Of a stretch of 64,000 bases of DNA, positions 1 through 9,976 are shown piece by piece. Each line of letters opens with the position of its first letter. The stretch's first letter is position 1. The DNA is from Macrothele yani. Its lineage: Eukaryota; Arthropoda; Arachnida; Araneae; Macrothelidae. The notes under the pieces were generated by a model. That model did not search any database. It worked only from the letters and a program-made list of their open reading frames with translations, and was not told the origin of the DNA. The stretch is from NCBI GenBank assembly GCA_039090855.1, contig CM077010.1, forward strand, positions 49,804,905 to 49,868,904, written 5' to 3'. A program made the translations under genes and the position numbers.

Positions 1-284
1 TCAAGTGCGACACATCATCATCAGGCACAGAATTTCCTCTAACATGATATCGCCACATTTCTTGAAGCAACGCCCGACCGACCCTCGCTAGCAGTACATA
101 TCTCCGTGAGCAGCGAAACTACTGGGGGGTTTGAAGACAAGTTTTCCCCAAAAAACCACGTCCCCAAGGATCTCCCTTTTCGAACCAATGCATGATCCCA
201 CCTTGATCAACCACGCCTGCAAGAGCCTGTCGCACTTCAACCCTAAATACTCCAGGCACATCCGGCCCAGAACCAACACAACTA

Positions 285-505
285 TATCCCAGGAAAAATT
301 CACTTATTTCTCTATATCCCAAGAAATCCTAAATCACAATATCCACATGTATCCCAGGAAAATTCACTTATCTCTCTATATATCCCAAGAAATCCTAAAT
401 CACAATATCCACATGTATCCCAGGAAAATTCACTTATCTCTATCCACATATATCCCAGGAAAAATCACTTATCTATCCACATATATCCCAGGAAAAATCA
501 CTAGC
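285..505. repeat. Minisatellite in left arm
   Basis: Tandem copies of a unit containing TATCCCAGGAAAA and TTCACTTATCTCT, alternating with longer units that include CCCAAGAAATCC and CACAATATCCACATGTA. The matching array in the right arm has a different number and order of units, so the array changed length after the arms duplicated. Confidence 0.8.
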
Positions 506-1173
506 AAGGAAATTCTTCTGCACCATGGCAATGCGCAGGTCCACTGCAGACAATAACACTGACCATTTACATAACCCACTAAATATTTTCACCTTATTGA
601 AAATTAAAATTGCATTTAGACTTTTAACCTTATAGTAAAAACAAGAAAATTTAGGCCAAAGAAAAGAACAATTAATACTGGAACTGGTGAGCAAAAGTGT
701 GTCTTCTCAACCCATGATGTTCATTCTTTTTGTGAAAATACTAAACTTGAGAACGCAAATACCTCAACTTTTATTTTGCACATATCGCATCCTGGTGAAA
801 ATTCCCTACTCAGAGCCCTCTGCCCTAGGACAAGTTCCCGGCTTGCCCTAAGATCACCCCTTTCCAATGGGAGATTAACACTCATCTGGAGCATGTAAAA
901 TACTGGTCCTCAAATAACACACCTATCATCTTAATTTCGACACTCAACACTCCAAGAATGTAAACAGCACTTTAGGTTTCCAATTTCATCACACTATAAT
1001 ATGTTCCCCAAAATCCCAATATAAATCATCCCATAATTTATCTTCACTCATAAAAAAAAAAAATAACTCAATGCTGTAAAAGGCTAGAGAAAAATGTTTA
1101 CAATTATTTCATCACCCACGGCATCACAATAACACTGCTTTTCAATTATCACATGCCCAACTAAACTATTATC

Positions 1174-1403
1174 GCCGCCCCGGTGGCGCAGTGGTATAAG
1201 GCGCTGGCCTCTGATCATTCGTCCGTAAGGGGTCCGGGTTCGAATCCCGGTCAGGCATGGATGTTGTGTTTGTCTTACGGCACTGGCTCTCTCCCTTCCC
1301 TGGAACCAGTGACCCTAAATTAGGGACGGGCGACTGCTTATAGCCCATTGAGTTGCTCACGGTGGTCGTTAAACCTCCAATAAAAAAAAAAAAAAAAAAA
1401 AAA
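1174..1403 (+). mobile_element. SINE-A copy 1 (tRNA-derived, poly(A) tail)
   Basis: The tRNA-like head has an A box in TGGCGCAGTGG and a perfect B box, GGTTCGAATCC. A body follows that contains CCTAAATTAGGGACGGG and GTGGTCGTTAAACCTCC, ending in a ~20 bp A tract. It is flanked by the target-site duplication ACTATTATCG. The right inverted arm has the same locus without the SINE and with a single copy of the duplicated site, so this is a clean insertion younger than the arm duplication. The head imitates a tRNA gene and should not be annotated as one. Confidence 0.95.
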
Positions 1404-3172
1404 ACTATTATCGATGCACCAAAATTTACTGTGCTCAAACATTAAACCAAATTTTTCAGATACATTAAAATTTACTGGCCTGGGGAGTTGCTAAACTACC
1501 AGACATGACAACACAAAAAAAAACATAAATGAAAGCATTTTCAACTCCCCTCTCTTTTTTTTTCTGAACTCATACCTGAGGAACTAATAAATTTTAATTT
1601 TGAAAACTGAACGACAACAATATGGGGACATCTGTCCCACATCCAGCTAACCTCAAAAAAAAAAGAAAATTTCTTCTCTTTTTTTTTTTCGCAGAACTAT
1701 AAATTTGATTTCACACTGCTGACCCACTCGTTCAACAATTCCGCAGCGGTCACAACATAATACAAAAAAAAAAAAATCGAGAAAGAATTTACCTTCTGGG
1801 CTGGGCATGAACAACTCTTGTTTCAAATAAAAAAAAAAAATCTTCTCGTCACACCGTCCCTGTTGATTTTCTCTTCGCATCCACCAATGTCTTTCTCTTT
1901 CTTTTTTTTTTTTTCTTCTTCCCTCTTTGAACACAATGTGCCTGAGCACTTCACCCGAACACAGGGAAAAACAAAGGCATCCTGAAGCTGATGATGATGG
2001 ACCCTGTCAGAGGGAGTAATTCTCCCTCGTCCTTTTCGATGCCTATGGCTCTCCCCTGGTAGGAATTTGGTCGGCTGCATTGGAAGGTGGACGGCATCAT
2101 CCACGGAGGTTCCTCTTTCTTTATCCATTAGCTCTCACGAGAATGCTTAGCAGTGCATCGGTAATCATCTTCCGCTGCGCCCCGAGGAGGTCTCGTCCTA
2201 CGGTGGTCCTGTCCTTTCTTCATAATTTCTTCCACCTCTTTTCATTTGGTGGAATCAGTGAGCAATTCATCGCAAGCCCTGAGCTTCTTTTAATTTTTTT
2301 CCATGTAACCAACCATGAACCGGACAAGTCCCCACGCTAGAAGACCGTCGCTACTAGGCTCCTTTAAGCTTTTTACCTCTATGTCAAATCATGGTGGTCA
2401 GCAAATGCTCTCCCCACCAAAAGGCGAGGAAAGAACTCGGCTGTCCCCTCTCTCTCCCGGCCATCAAGAGGACAAGAACAAAAGTGACTGAGACAAGCGT
2501 CTCAAAGTGTAAAAAAAAAAAAAGCTGGGGTGTTAGAAAAAATGCTAACCCCTGGTTGGCTGACCTCTGCATGGCAACAGCGTTTTCCTCCCACAACGGA
2601 ATTTCTCTCCCACGCCTCGAGTGACCTCTGACCTTCACACGTAAGCATTGTAACTTCCTATGTGCAGCTGCGACCTAGTTTCTAAAAATAGAACAGCGCC
2701 AACCCCTCTAAGAGCATTTTCTGCAACATTTTCTGATCGACAACTAAGACCGAACCCTTAAAATGGCCGATCTGAAAGAAGATTCCCTTTTCTCACAACT
2801 TTCTTTTTTTCTCTTCATTCCGTGATGTGAAAGTAAAATTAATTTTGATTCTCTGAGCTGCACACCTACTCGCCTTTTCCTATCGCGATAAAAGAACAGA
2901 TAAAATAATTATTTTCAAAACCCCAAAGTCAGTTAAATCAAATATTATTCTCTTTTTCTCTTTTTTTTTTCTTAACATGAAATTTCGCTTTCCTGGTTGT
3001 GATTAAGACAAGCGAATTTTGCGCACGAATTCCCCTGCCTTTCAACCAGGAATTTTCTTCTAACGTATGTCATGGGAGAAAATTTTTGCATTAATTAATC
3101 TCCGATAAACCAACAGAAAGATTGATCAGGTCTTTCCGAAATTCACCAAAGGTTAAAATTTTCGCCATGACA

Positions 3173-3493
3173 ACTGCAGTATCTGAATCTCCATGAATTA
3201 ATGGTATGCAGTAGACGCCTGGTTTGTTAAGTGCTGGGACTCTATCTCTATCATTTCTTATCGTGGAAAAAAGATTTCTGGTGGACACTCCAAACGTTAG
3301 ATTGTGTTTGTAACAGGCTTTTCTTAAGATAGACACAAGAGGTGGAATGAAATCAACTTTGCCGATGTACTTAGTAGGTTTTTTCTCTGTGGACAAAGTC
3401 GTGAATTTCAGTCTTTGAAATTGTTGTAATAGTCCTTGGAAAAGGTTGACAGAGAACCCAAACAATAAGGCCAAATTTTGAACTCTAGAAAGT
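3173..3493 (-). pseudogene. Penelope-like element fragment, inverted half
   Basis: On the minus strand this encodes the same linker and endonuclease start as the plus-strand copy at 3531 (motifs KPTKYIGKVDFIPPL, GVYCIPLIHGDSDTAV). It is cut off after the GIY half of the GIY-YIG signature, where it abuts arm sequence at TCATGGCG. The frame reads on through the junction into arm DNA (MAKILTFGEFRKDL), but this looks like chance, because the right arm carries that DNA without any Penelope sequence. The two halves meet head to head around an A-rich spacer near 3520. Confidence 0.8.
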
Positions 3494-3530
3494 TCATCAG
3501 GTCGAGTTTTACTTGTCGAAAAAAAAAAAA

Positions 3531-4184
3531 ACTCGACGTGATGAACTTTCTAGAGTTCAAAATTTGGCCTTATTGTTTGGGTTCTCTGTCAACCTCTTCC
3601 AAGGACTATTACAACAATTTCAAAGACTGAGATTCACGACTTTGTCCACAGAGAAAAAACCTACTAAGTACATCGGCAAAGTTGATTTCATTCCACCTCT
3701 TGTGTCTATCTTAAGAAAAGCCTGTTACAAACACAATCTAACGTTTGGAGTGTCCACCAGAAATCTTTTTTCCACGATAAGAAATGATAGAGATAGAGTC
3801 CCAGCACTTAACAAACCAGGCATCTACTGCATACCATTAATTCATGGGGATTCAGATACTGCAGTTACATACTATATAGGTTCTACCCTAAGAACCGTTA
3901 ATGTCAGAATGGGTGAACATAAATACGCTCTTCGTTCTGGAACGGTTTCCACAGCTTTCACTCAAGCTGTTAACCAGGGAGGTTACTCCCCAGATGGGAC
4001 AAATGTTAGGGTACTTAACTCAAGTGTTAATAAACATACTGTCTTCCTTACGGAAAGCCTCTTCATTCTTGCATATGGGGAAACATGCTGTAACATTGAA
4101 CTCCCGACATTTGTTCCAAGACAGTGGAGAAAGATGGTTGCCCCCTCCTCACACAACTCTGAAGAAGAGGACTTTATAGGATAA
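3531..4184 (+). pseudogene. Penelope-like retroelement, C-terminal GIY-YIG endonuclease (5' truncated)
   Basis: This is the tail of a Penelope-like element polyprotein. The first ~90 residues match the linker between reverse transcriptase and endonuclease (FSTIRNDRDRVPALNKPG). The GIY-YIG domain follows: GIYCIP, then YYIGSTLRTVNVRMGEH with the conserved R and EH, then TAFTQAVNQGG. In this family RT and endonuclease together copy the element into a nicked target. The RT domain is missing here, so the copy cannot move by itself. The frame is open to the stop, and no ATG is needed because the 5' end is truncated. The endonuclease part looks undamaged, suggesting a fairly young fragment. Confidence 0.85.
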
Positions 4185-4400
4185 GATATTAAGACTTGAT
4201 TTTTTGGACTTTAACGATTTGTTGATGGCATCACCGGTGATTGAGAAAACCGAGTGAATTGTGGGTCGTGTTTGACAGTATATAATGTCTGCTCCTGTGT
4301 TTCGTGGCGCTTGAGCTTGATGATGGGTGCTGTTCAGCCTCGAAAGATCTCGCGTGTAAATATTAATTTTTAATTGTAAATAAAGTGTTTTTAATCTTGA
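4185..4400 (+). mobile_element. Penelope-like element 3' UTR
   Basis: Continues the Penelope-like copy past its stop codon to an AATAAA at about 4379. At 4316-4350 it contains TTGATGA followed by a small stem (GCTG/CAGC) and CGAAA. This layout recalls the hammerhead-ribozyme motif known from this class of element, but the invariant first C of CTGANGA is T here. The exact 3' end was not determined. Confidence 0.55.
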
Positions 4401-4826
4401 CCTACAATTTGAAAATTATGTTTGTGAATGACCGTACATGTGACAGCATCGGTGAATTACTTTAGTGACTCTTAAAATACCTTGAAGATAACTTTAGGAC
4501 TTTTTATCAAAATATGTGCTCATTATGTCTGAGAACATAAAGAGCATATATTTTTATTAGGAAAATGTGTTCTTTAAACTTGAAAGATTATTAATTAGGT
4601 TCTGTATGTTTTCCTTTCATCCTGCTAAAGGCAAAAAACCCAGAAGACACTTTCAATTCGACATTATTTATTTATTGGTGTAGATTATTAACAAGGCAGT
4701 CCCAGTTAGTGAGTTTTTACATTCCATAATTCAGGTGCTACAACATTCTGTGCACTTATATATATATATATATAATGTTTGCAAATTCGTGTGGTACTTA
4801 GAATCAACAACTGGTGTATGCTATCA
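4401..4826. other. AT-rich non-coding stretch
   Basis: No ORF or element recognised. Contains a short (TA)n run near 4759-4775. Confidence 0.5.
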
Positions 4827-5636
4827 CAGGGCTTGAAAAATATCTGAAAAGTTCCCAGCTGGACATGTGCAGAAATTATTAAATTATTTACCTGCCCAGG
4901 TAGTAAAAGCTGGATGCCCAGGAAATTTATCTTTTAAGATAACAAATCAGAATCCTCATTTTTTTAAGTTAAAAAATATGAACATTTTTACATGTTTTGC
5001 ATTCCTATTTTAATTTCAGTGCACAGAAGTATGTATCTCAAGTTTTAAGATGATTTTTCAGACGTGATTGATGGAAACTTACTACCAAGATACTGAAAGC
5101 ATTTACTGTCCCTGCTTAAAGCTGTCACAAATTGTTTCATTAAGCCAAGTTTGATGTGTAAAGGTGGCAACAGTATTTTCGAGGGATCAACCAGTGGAAG
5201 TGAAACAATGTTTTTTTTGCCAGGTGTGAATGTACTTCTGACTGGCCACTGCTGCCGAACCCAATGTAATGTTCCGTCCTTGCTCTGGAGCCCCATTCAC
5301 ACAAAAAGCAAGGAAATTTGGTGTAGCCTGCTTGTTGGCCGAGCAATATTCCAATCACCTTGAAATCCCTGCACAAAGACCATTCATGAAACTTGTACTG
5401 CACATTTTCCAGCAGTAATTTAAGGTTCTCGTATGTCTCTTTCAAAGTCACAGAATGCAGTGGACTGAAACACGACATATGTGGACTGTCTGTTTCTTGT
5501 AGCAGGAAATTCTATTCCAATTTTTTAATTTTTTAATTTAGTTGCCCACACCAGGCAACTAGATTTTTTATTTACCTGCCCAATCCAAAAATTTATATGC
5601 CCCGGGGATCTCAGTCATGGTATTTTTCAAGCCCTG
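4827..5636. mobile_element. hAT-like non-autonomous element with CAGGGCTTGAAAAATA ends
   Basis: The left end CAGGGCTTGAAAAATA is matched in inverted orientation by the right end TATTTTTCAAGCCCTG, giving an ~810 bp element. Subterminal ACCTGCCCA motifs occur near both ends in mirrored positions. Ends starting CAGGG are typical of hAT elements, but I could not match an 8-bp target-site duplication, so decay or a different superfamily is possible. It encloses a decayed ORF on the minus strand. Confidence 0.55.
5045..5478 (-). pseudogene. Decayed ORF of a repeated arthropod protein family, function unknown
   Basis: Two overlapping minus-strand frames together give one protein. The upstream part reads GILLGQQAGYTKFPCFLCEW and the downstream part reads LPPLHIKLGLMKQFVTAL, so at least one frameshift separates them. 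I recall this LPPLHIKLGLMK family as very common in arthropod genome annotations as uncharacterised proteins, which fits a transposon origin; that is memory, not a search. The CxxC in FPCFLCEW might bind metal. It lies wholly between the inverted ends at 4827 and 5636, so it may be cargo or a transposase relic of that element. Confidence 0.6.
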
Positions 5637-6307
5637 TACCAGATTCATAATGAGTAGTACTTTTCACGACAGTATGACTGTAATGATTTCATTCATGTTC
5701 TTTGTAAAAATTGTACTGCAAGTATTTAAATTTGAGCTATTGTAGACACTAGTCATTTGAAGTCACTGGCTTAGTTGATTGCTGAATTTTTCATTTGTAG
5801 CATATTTCCTCACACATATGTATTTTTCCCACAGGTTACGCAGCGTTGTTAACTTCTGAAGGTTTTACGTTCCTTTCTGCTTTCATAATCATTGTCGGAA
5901 TTGAGTAAATTATTTTTTACTCTGATAAGAATAACAAACAGTTATGTAAAAAGCTTTGAATATTTGAAAATGTCTTTTCAAGTAATATTTTTGTATGACT
6001 TTAAAATTTGTAATCACATTGTTGTTTTTTTTTTTTTTTTGAATAAAGCAATTTGAAAGCCGTTGCATGTATGTGACTGAATGCTAAATTTATTGTAGGC
6101 TTGTTTTCAATTTTTCTTAGCTTCCTATGAATACAGATATAAATTTTTGTTATTCCTTTATAAAGATGCCATACGTCAGAGCCGTTAGTTGGAAATTTAG
6201 TCTGTTAGGAGTATGAAGGTAAAATTAATATCCCTTTCAGACATTTTCTCTTAATGAAATTAATTTAATGAATGAATGGATAATAGGCATTTTTTTTTTT
6301 TTATATA
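5637..6307. other. AT-rich non-coding stretch
   Basis: No gene recognised. A poly(T) run and an AATAAA near 6030-6050 are unremarkable in such AT-rich DNA. Confidence 0.4.
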
Positions 6308-6411
6308 CACTGCCTGACAGAGAAAATGCCACACCACGAAGACGTGAACGCAGTGCCGTGCAAATTGCAGGGCGGGTGCACACGTGCAAGTTATGCAAAT
6401 GATTGCATTTG

Positions 6412-6527
6412 CAGGCCACATGAATTGCGCGGGATATAAGCGAGCAACCAGCCCATGAGGCCATCAATCGAGATGATGGCCTCATGGGCTGGTTGCTGGC
6501 TTATATCCCGTGCAATTCATGTGGCCG
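6412..6527. repeat. Internal inverted duplication inside the Tc1-like element
   Basis: An arm of ~53 bp (GGCCACATGAATTGCGCGGG to GCCCATGAGGCCATC) is followed after a few bases by its near-perfect reverse complement. This would form a strong hairpin in the 5' part of the transposon. Confidence 0.85.
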
Positions 6528-7039
6528 AACCATTGATGCCCATGAGGCCATCAATGGTTCTGCTGTAACTGTGTCTGGAGAATGAATAAGGGGTACCAAT
6601 CCCATTAAGACATCGTCATATGCGATTTTGTCAAACGGATGAGTTCATGAGAGGTGTCATCGTAGGCCTTGCATCATATTGCGGAGGAAACACAATGTGA
6701 TGCCACAACTGTTAGTCGCATTTGGAAACAGTAGTTCCAGGAAAGATCTGTGCAACGTCATAGAGGGACCAAAGCACAGAGACTGACGTCTGAGCGCACC
6801 GATCATCACATCTGACATCATGCCATAGCGAACCCACAGGCCACAACAGGTGACATTTAGTTTAGTGTACAGAGAGTCTTGGATGCTCCGATATCAGCGC
6901 AGACAGTGTCATGCCGATTAGCTGCATCTGATTTCCTGTCCAGCCGTCTGTTGTGAAGGCTACCCTTAACAGCGAGCCATCGTTGTCACCGCTTGCTGTG
7001 GTGTTGCTCCAGAGCTGCGTGGGGTGCCGAATGGAACAG

Positions 7040-7440
7040 TGTGGTATTCAGTGGTGAATCACGGTTCTGTCTCATCACAGATGATCGCCGTGTGAGAGTC
7101 TGGAGGTGACGTGGCCAACGGGCGGATTCCTCCGCCATTGTGGAGTGCCACACAGCCTAGCAACGTGGAATCGTGGTGTGAGGTGCTATCAGCGCCAAGA
7201 GCTGCTCACCACTGGTACTCATTACGGGCATGTTGACAAGGTGCTGTGGCCAGTGGCACTACCATATCTGCAGGCTACCCCAAATGGCATTTTTCAACAG
7301 GATAACGCCTTGCCGCATACTGCTCAGATCAGCCTAAATGCTTTACACTGAGTGCTGATGCTTCCGTGTATAGCACAATCCCCCGACTTCTCGCCCATCG
7401 AGCATCTCTAGGACACGATTGGACGTAAGTTGAGTACTCG
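7040..7440 (+). pseudogene. Tc1-like transposase remnant
   Basis: Readable fragments are VLWPVALPYLQATPNG and FQQDNALPHTAQISL, the latter the second catalytic Asp region of DDE transposases. They are followed by a decayed SPDF-PIEHL segment where the third acidic residue should lie. Upstream, the DESRF-like segment near 7060 can be traced but lies in another frame. Frameshifts and stops make it non-functional. Confidence 0.75.
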
Positions 7441-7738
7441 CCCACCCCTGCAAAATGAAGTTGAACTGTGGACTTAGATCAACACCATGTGGTTCATGAT
7501 ACTCCATGACTCAATTTGGACTCTCATTGCCTTGATGCCATGTCGGATTCAACGCTGTATCGCCCAAAAAGGGGGCCACACTCCTTATTGATCATCCTGT
7601 ATATTCGTCCACTGGAGCCTAGTCTGCATGTGACAATTAAATCATTTGGTCAGCGCCTACTTGGTTATCTGTGTGTGCATTTTGGTCTGTTTTCGAGCAT
7701 TCCTTCATTGTGTGGCATTTTCTCTGTCAGGCAGTGTA

Positions 7739-9182
7739 TTATATAAAATTGGGAATGGTAAAAATTGTCAGTTTTTTAAAGTTTGCATTAGACTGAAGAA
7801 ATGCTTAATTGTTTTCACTGATGATTGAGTGACAAGTCTAAGAGGAAAAGGGCATTAACGTACCTGTTATAATACTTAAGGGTGAAAGAGATCCACAGTT
7901 TTATTTGGAAGGAATGGAAATGATAAGCAACAATATTAATCTCCAGTTTTCCACTAAACGAATGGGGGGAGGGGTGCATGACAGATGTATTCATTTAATA
8001 AGTGGTGACATTTATTTGAGAAATTATTCAACTCTGGGCCTGGCATCCATGATGAATTTCTAGTTGAAGATAGTTAAAATATTTTTTATATCCGTGTTAG
8101 CCTAGATTATACAGCAGCTACTCCTACTCTTTCTGCCCAGTATCTCAATAGTACATAATTGTAATTTTAATTCATTTTCTATTAAATTTGAATGGCTATC
8201 AATAAAATCATCAAACTTTATTAACAATTAATTTTAAGTGTTTTACAATAATTATGATACAGCTGGGATAATTTTATAAAGACAAGTAACTTAAAGAATT
8301 TACAAATGTGTGTTTTTGTGAGAAAATGAATGAATGGAATGAAATGTAACAATTCATCGCATTCTAATAGGGGTCGCCAATCTGGAAAAACTTTTTAACA
8401 CCACCTGGAGAACCTGGAAAAGTCAGGGAATTTTTTTATTACTTTTGAGTGGGAACCCTGTAATAGCATCTGATAATCTTGAGCATCATCATCTATATTT
8501 CCTTCTAGGATTTTTTTTTTCTCATCATCTTAAATAGTTTTTGGTGGTCTAGGATTTTCAGACGTATAATTTCCATGTAAATTTCTTTTAAAATCCATCT
8601 CTATTGAACTCAGATAATCTGCACACTGTATTCTACAGAAGCACCACAGTTACACATTTTCTTAGTAGATGGCCTTAAAATATAAAAGAAATTCCAAAAT
8701 GTTAAATCCTAATGCTAAATTTATGCTTTGAAAGAGTACAAAATATTCCTTAGCAGTGATTTATTTTAAGTCAAACAGGCACTTCTCTTTCATCAGATCT
8801 CTCTATACTGATTCTGCATTAAGTGAAATCCTCACAACTAAGAATTTGAGATCAGTGCTTCAATATGCAATACATGAATTAACAACTCTTTCTGCTGATC
8901 CCGGGTGCATTCATTTGATATCAAAATGATGAATATTGATGATACATTTAGGTTTCTTTTCTGCTATGCCATGAAATTGTGAAGTCACAAAGTTACATTC
9001 TAGGGATTTAAAAGTTTTTAAAAAGTATGTGTGGGTTGTGAAATGTGAAGCAAATGTTTCATCCAAATTGAAAAACTGATGGGATAAATGTTCAGCTTTG
9101 GCTGCACCAAGAATTCCACAGCAATGCTGCCTTTATTCTCTCAAAGTTGCAATGTACTAGGTTACGGGTAAAAGAATAAAAC
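7739..9182. other. AT-rich stretch without recognised gene
   Basis: No ORF worth calling. Around 8370-8440 a phrase with ACCTGGAAAAGTCAGGGAAT resembles dispersed repeat debris and recurs in related form at 9205 and 9920. Confidence 0.4.
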
Positions 9183-9976
9183 AGGGTGTACACGGGTGCT
9201 TTAAAACCTGGAAAGCCCTTGAAAATCATGATTATGTTTCAAGGTCTCGAATATCCTGGAAAAACGTTTTTTTTTTATTTTTTTGTTTTTTTTTTTTTCA
9301 GTGCACAATTTCCCGTTAGGGACGAAAGGGTTGAAACATTTTTTTTTTTTTTTTTTCGCTTTCTCTTCTTCTGGGAGACTTATTTGAAAAATTCTTTTTC
9401 CTTAGCGTAGCTTTTTCCATGAAAAATATTTTTTGCCTGTTTTCAACTTTTCCATTCTCAATTCTTCCGCTAACAGGTGTAGACTTATATCATTTTCCTT
9501 CTGTGTTTCTTCTTTTAACTGATTAGACATGTGGCCTCCACATTCTTAAATTCTAAATCTGCCCTTGCTTTTATGTTATAATAATTTCAGTTGTTATCAA
9601 TAATAAACTGATTACATGGTAAGATTGTGCAAAATACTGATGCAGCTATAATGACTGAATTAATCAATTTCAGATTGAGGGAAAGGATTATCTGTTAGGC
9701 ATTGTGGTAATTGTACCACCATGATTCAAATTGGCATTATCGGGCAGTTCTCCAATTAAAAACATTAAAAAGAAATGCAATGAGTAAAAAAGCACAATCG
9801 TCCATTTACATCTTTCATCATTTTTATTACTTAAAACCGAAATATTGTTTTTAAAAACTAATTTGACCATGATACTGTAAAGCGTAATAAGTAATCAACC
9901 CGGATTTTTTTTTTTTGTATATGTCCTGGAAAGTCCTTGAATCGTCCCCCCCCCCCCCCAAGTGTATGAATCCTGA
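9183..9976. mobile_element. Possible hAT-like non-autonomous element
   Basis: The left end CAGGGTGTACACGGGTG and the reverse complement of the right end CAGGATTCATACACTTGGGG are similar, and CCTGGAAAG with CTTGAAT motifs mirror each other just inside. TAAAAGAA occurs next to both ends, but not in perfect register for an 8-bp duplication. Poly(T) and a C14 run are internal. This is a decayed candidate only. Confidence 0.4.

Larger units (their letters stand above)
1..3175. repeat. Left arm of a ~3 kb inverted repeat
   Basis: This stretch reads as the reverse complement of 51603-54556. Bases 1-1618 and about 2805-3175 match at roughly 97% by eye (few substitutions, a SINE indel, minisatellite copy changes). 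The middle (about 1620-2800) is hardly alignable except for a weak protein-level match near 2391-2500. The inner edge is abrupt at TCATGGCG (reading the minus strand), where Penelope-like sequence begins. The outer edge is not reached: the window starts inside the arm. I see no confident gene in it. Several short ORFs are low-complexity. It could be an inverted segmental duplication or the long terminal inverted repeats of a large mobile element. Confidence 0.85.
6308..7736 (+). mobile_element. Tc1-like transposon (relic) with intact TIRs
   Basis: The inverted ends CACTGCCTGACAGAGAAAAT and ATTTTCTCTGTCAGGCAGTG are perfectly matched for at least 26 bp and flanked by TA dinucleotides, as expected for Tc1/mariner. 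The total of ~1.43 kb is usual for this group once the internal inverted duplication is counted. The transposase is broken, while the ends are very similar, so it may have been mobilised in trans. Confidence 0.9.

Noticed and set aside
131..556. 141-codon ORF with repeated YISQEILNHNIHMYP segments
   Set aside because: Artefact of the minisatellite; the corresponding frame in the right arm has a different unit number.
1174..1260. tRNA gene with perfect B box (and similar at 14574, 20468, 22965, 25751, 26249, 50717)
   Set aside because: These are heads of SINE-A copies: the same ~150-bp body, A tail and target duplications follow, and the cloverleaf is incomplete.
1653..2128. Overlapping ORFs of about 100 codons
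   Set aside because: Dominated by poly(A)/poly(T) tracts coding for K, E and F runs; not shared with the other arm.
3091..3175. Protein segment MAKILTFGEFRKDL fused to the GIY-YIG fragment
   Set aside because: The fusion lies exactly at the arm/Penelope junction, and the right arm has this DNA without Penelope sequence.
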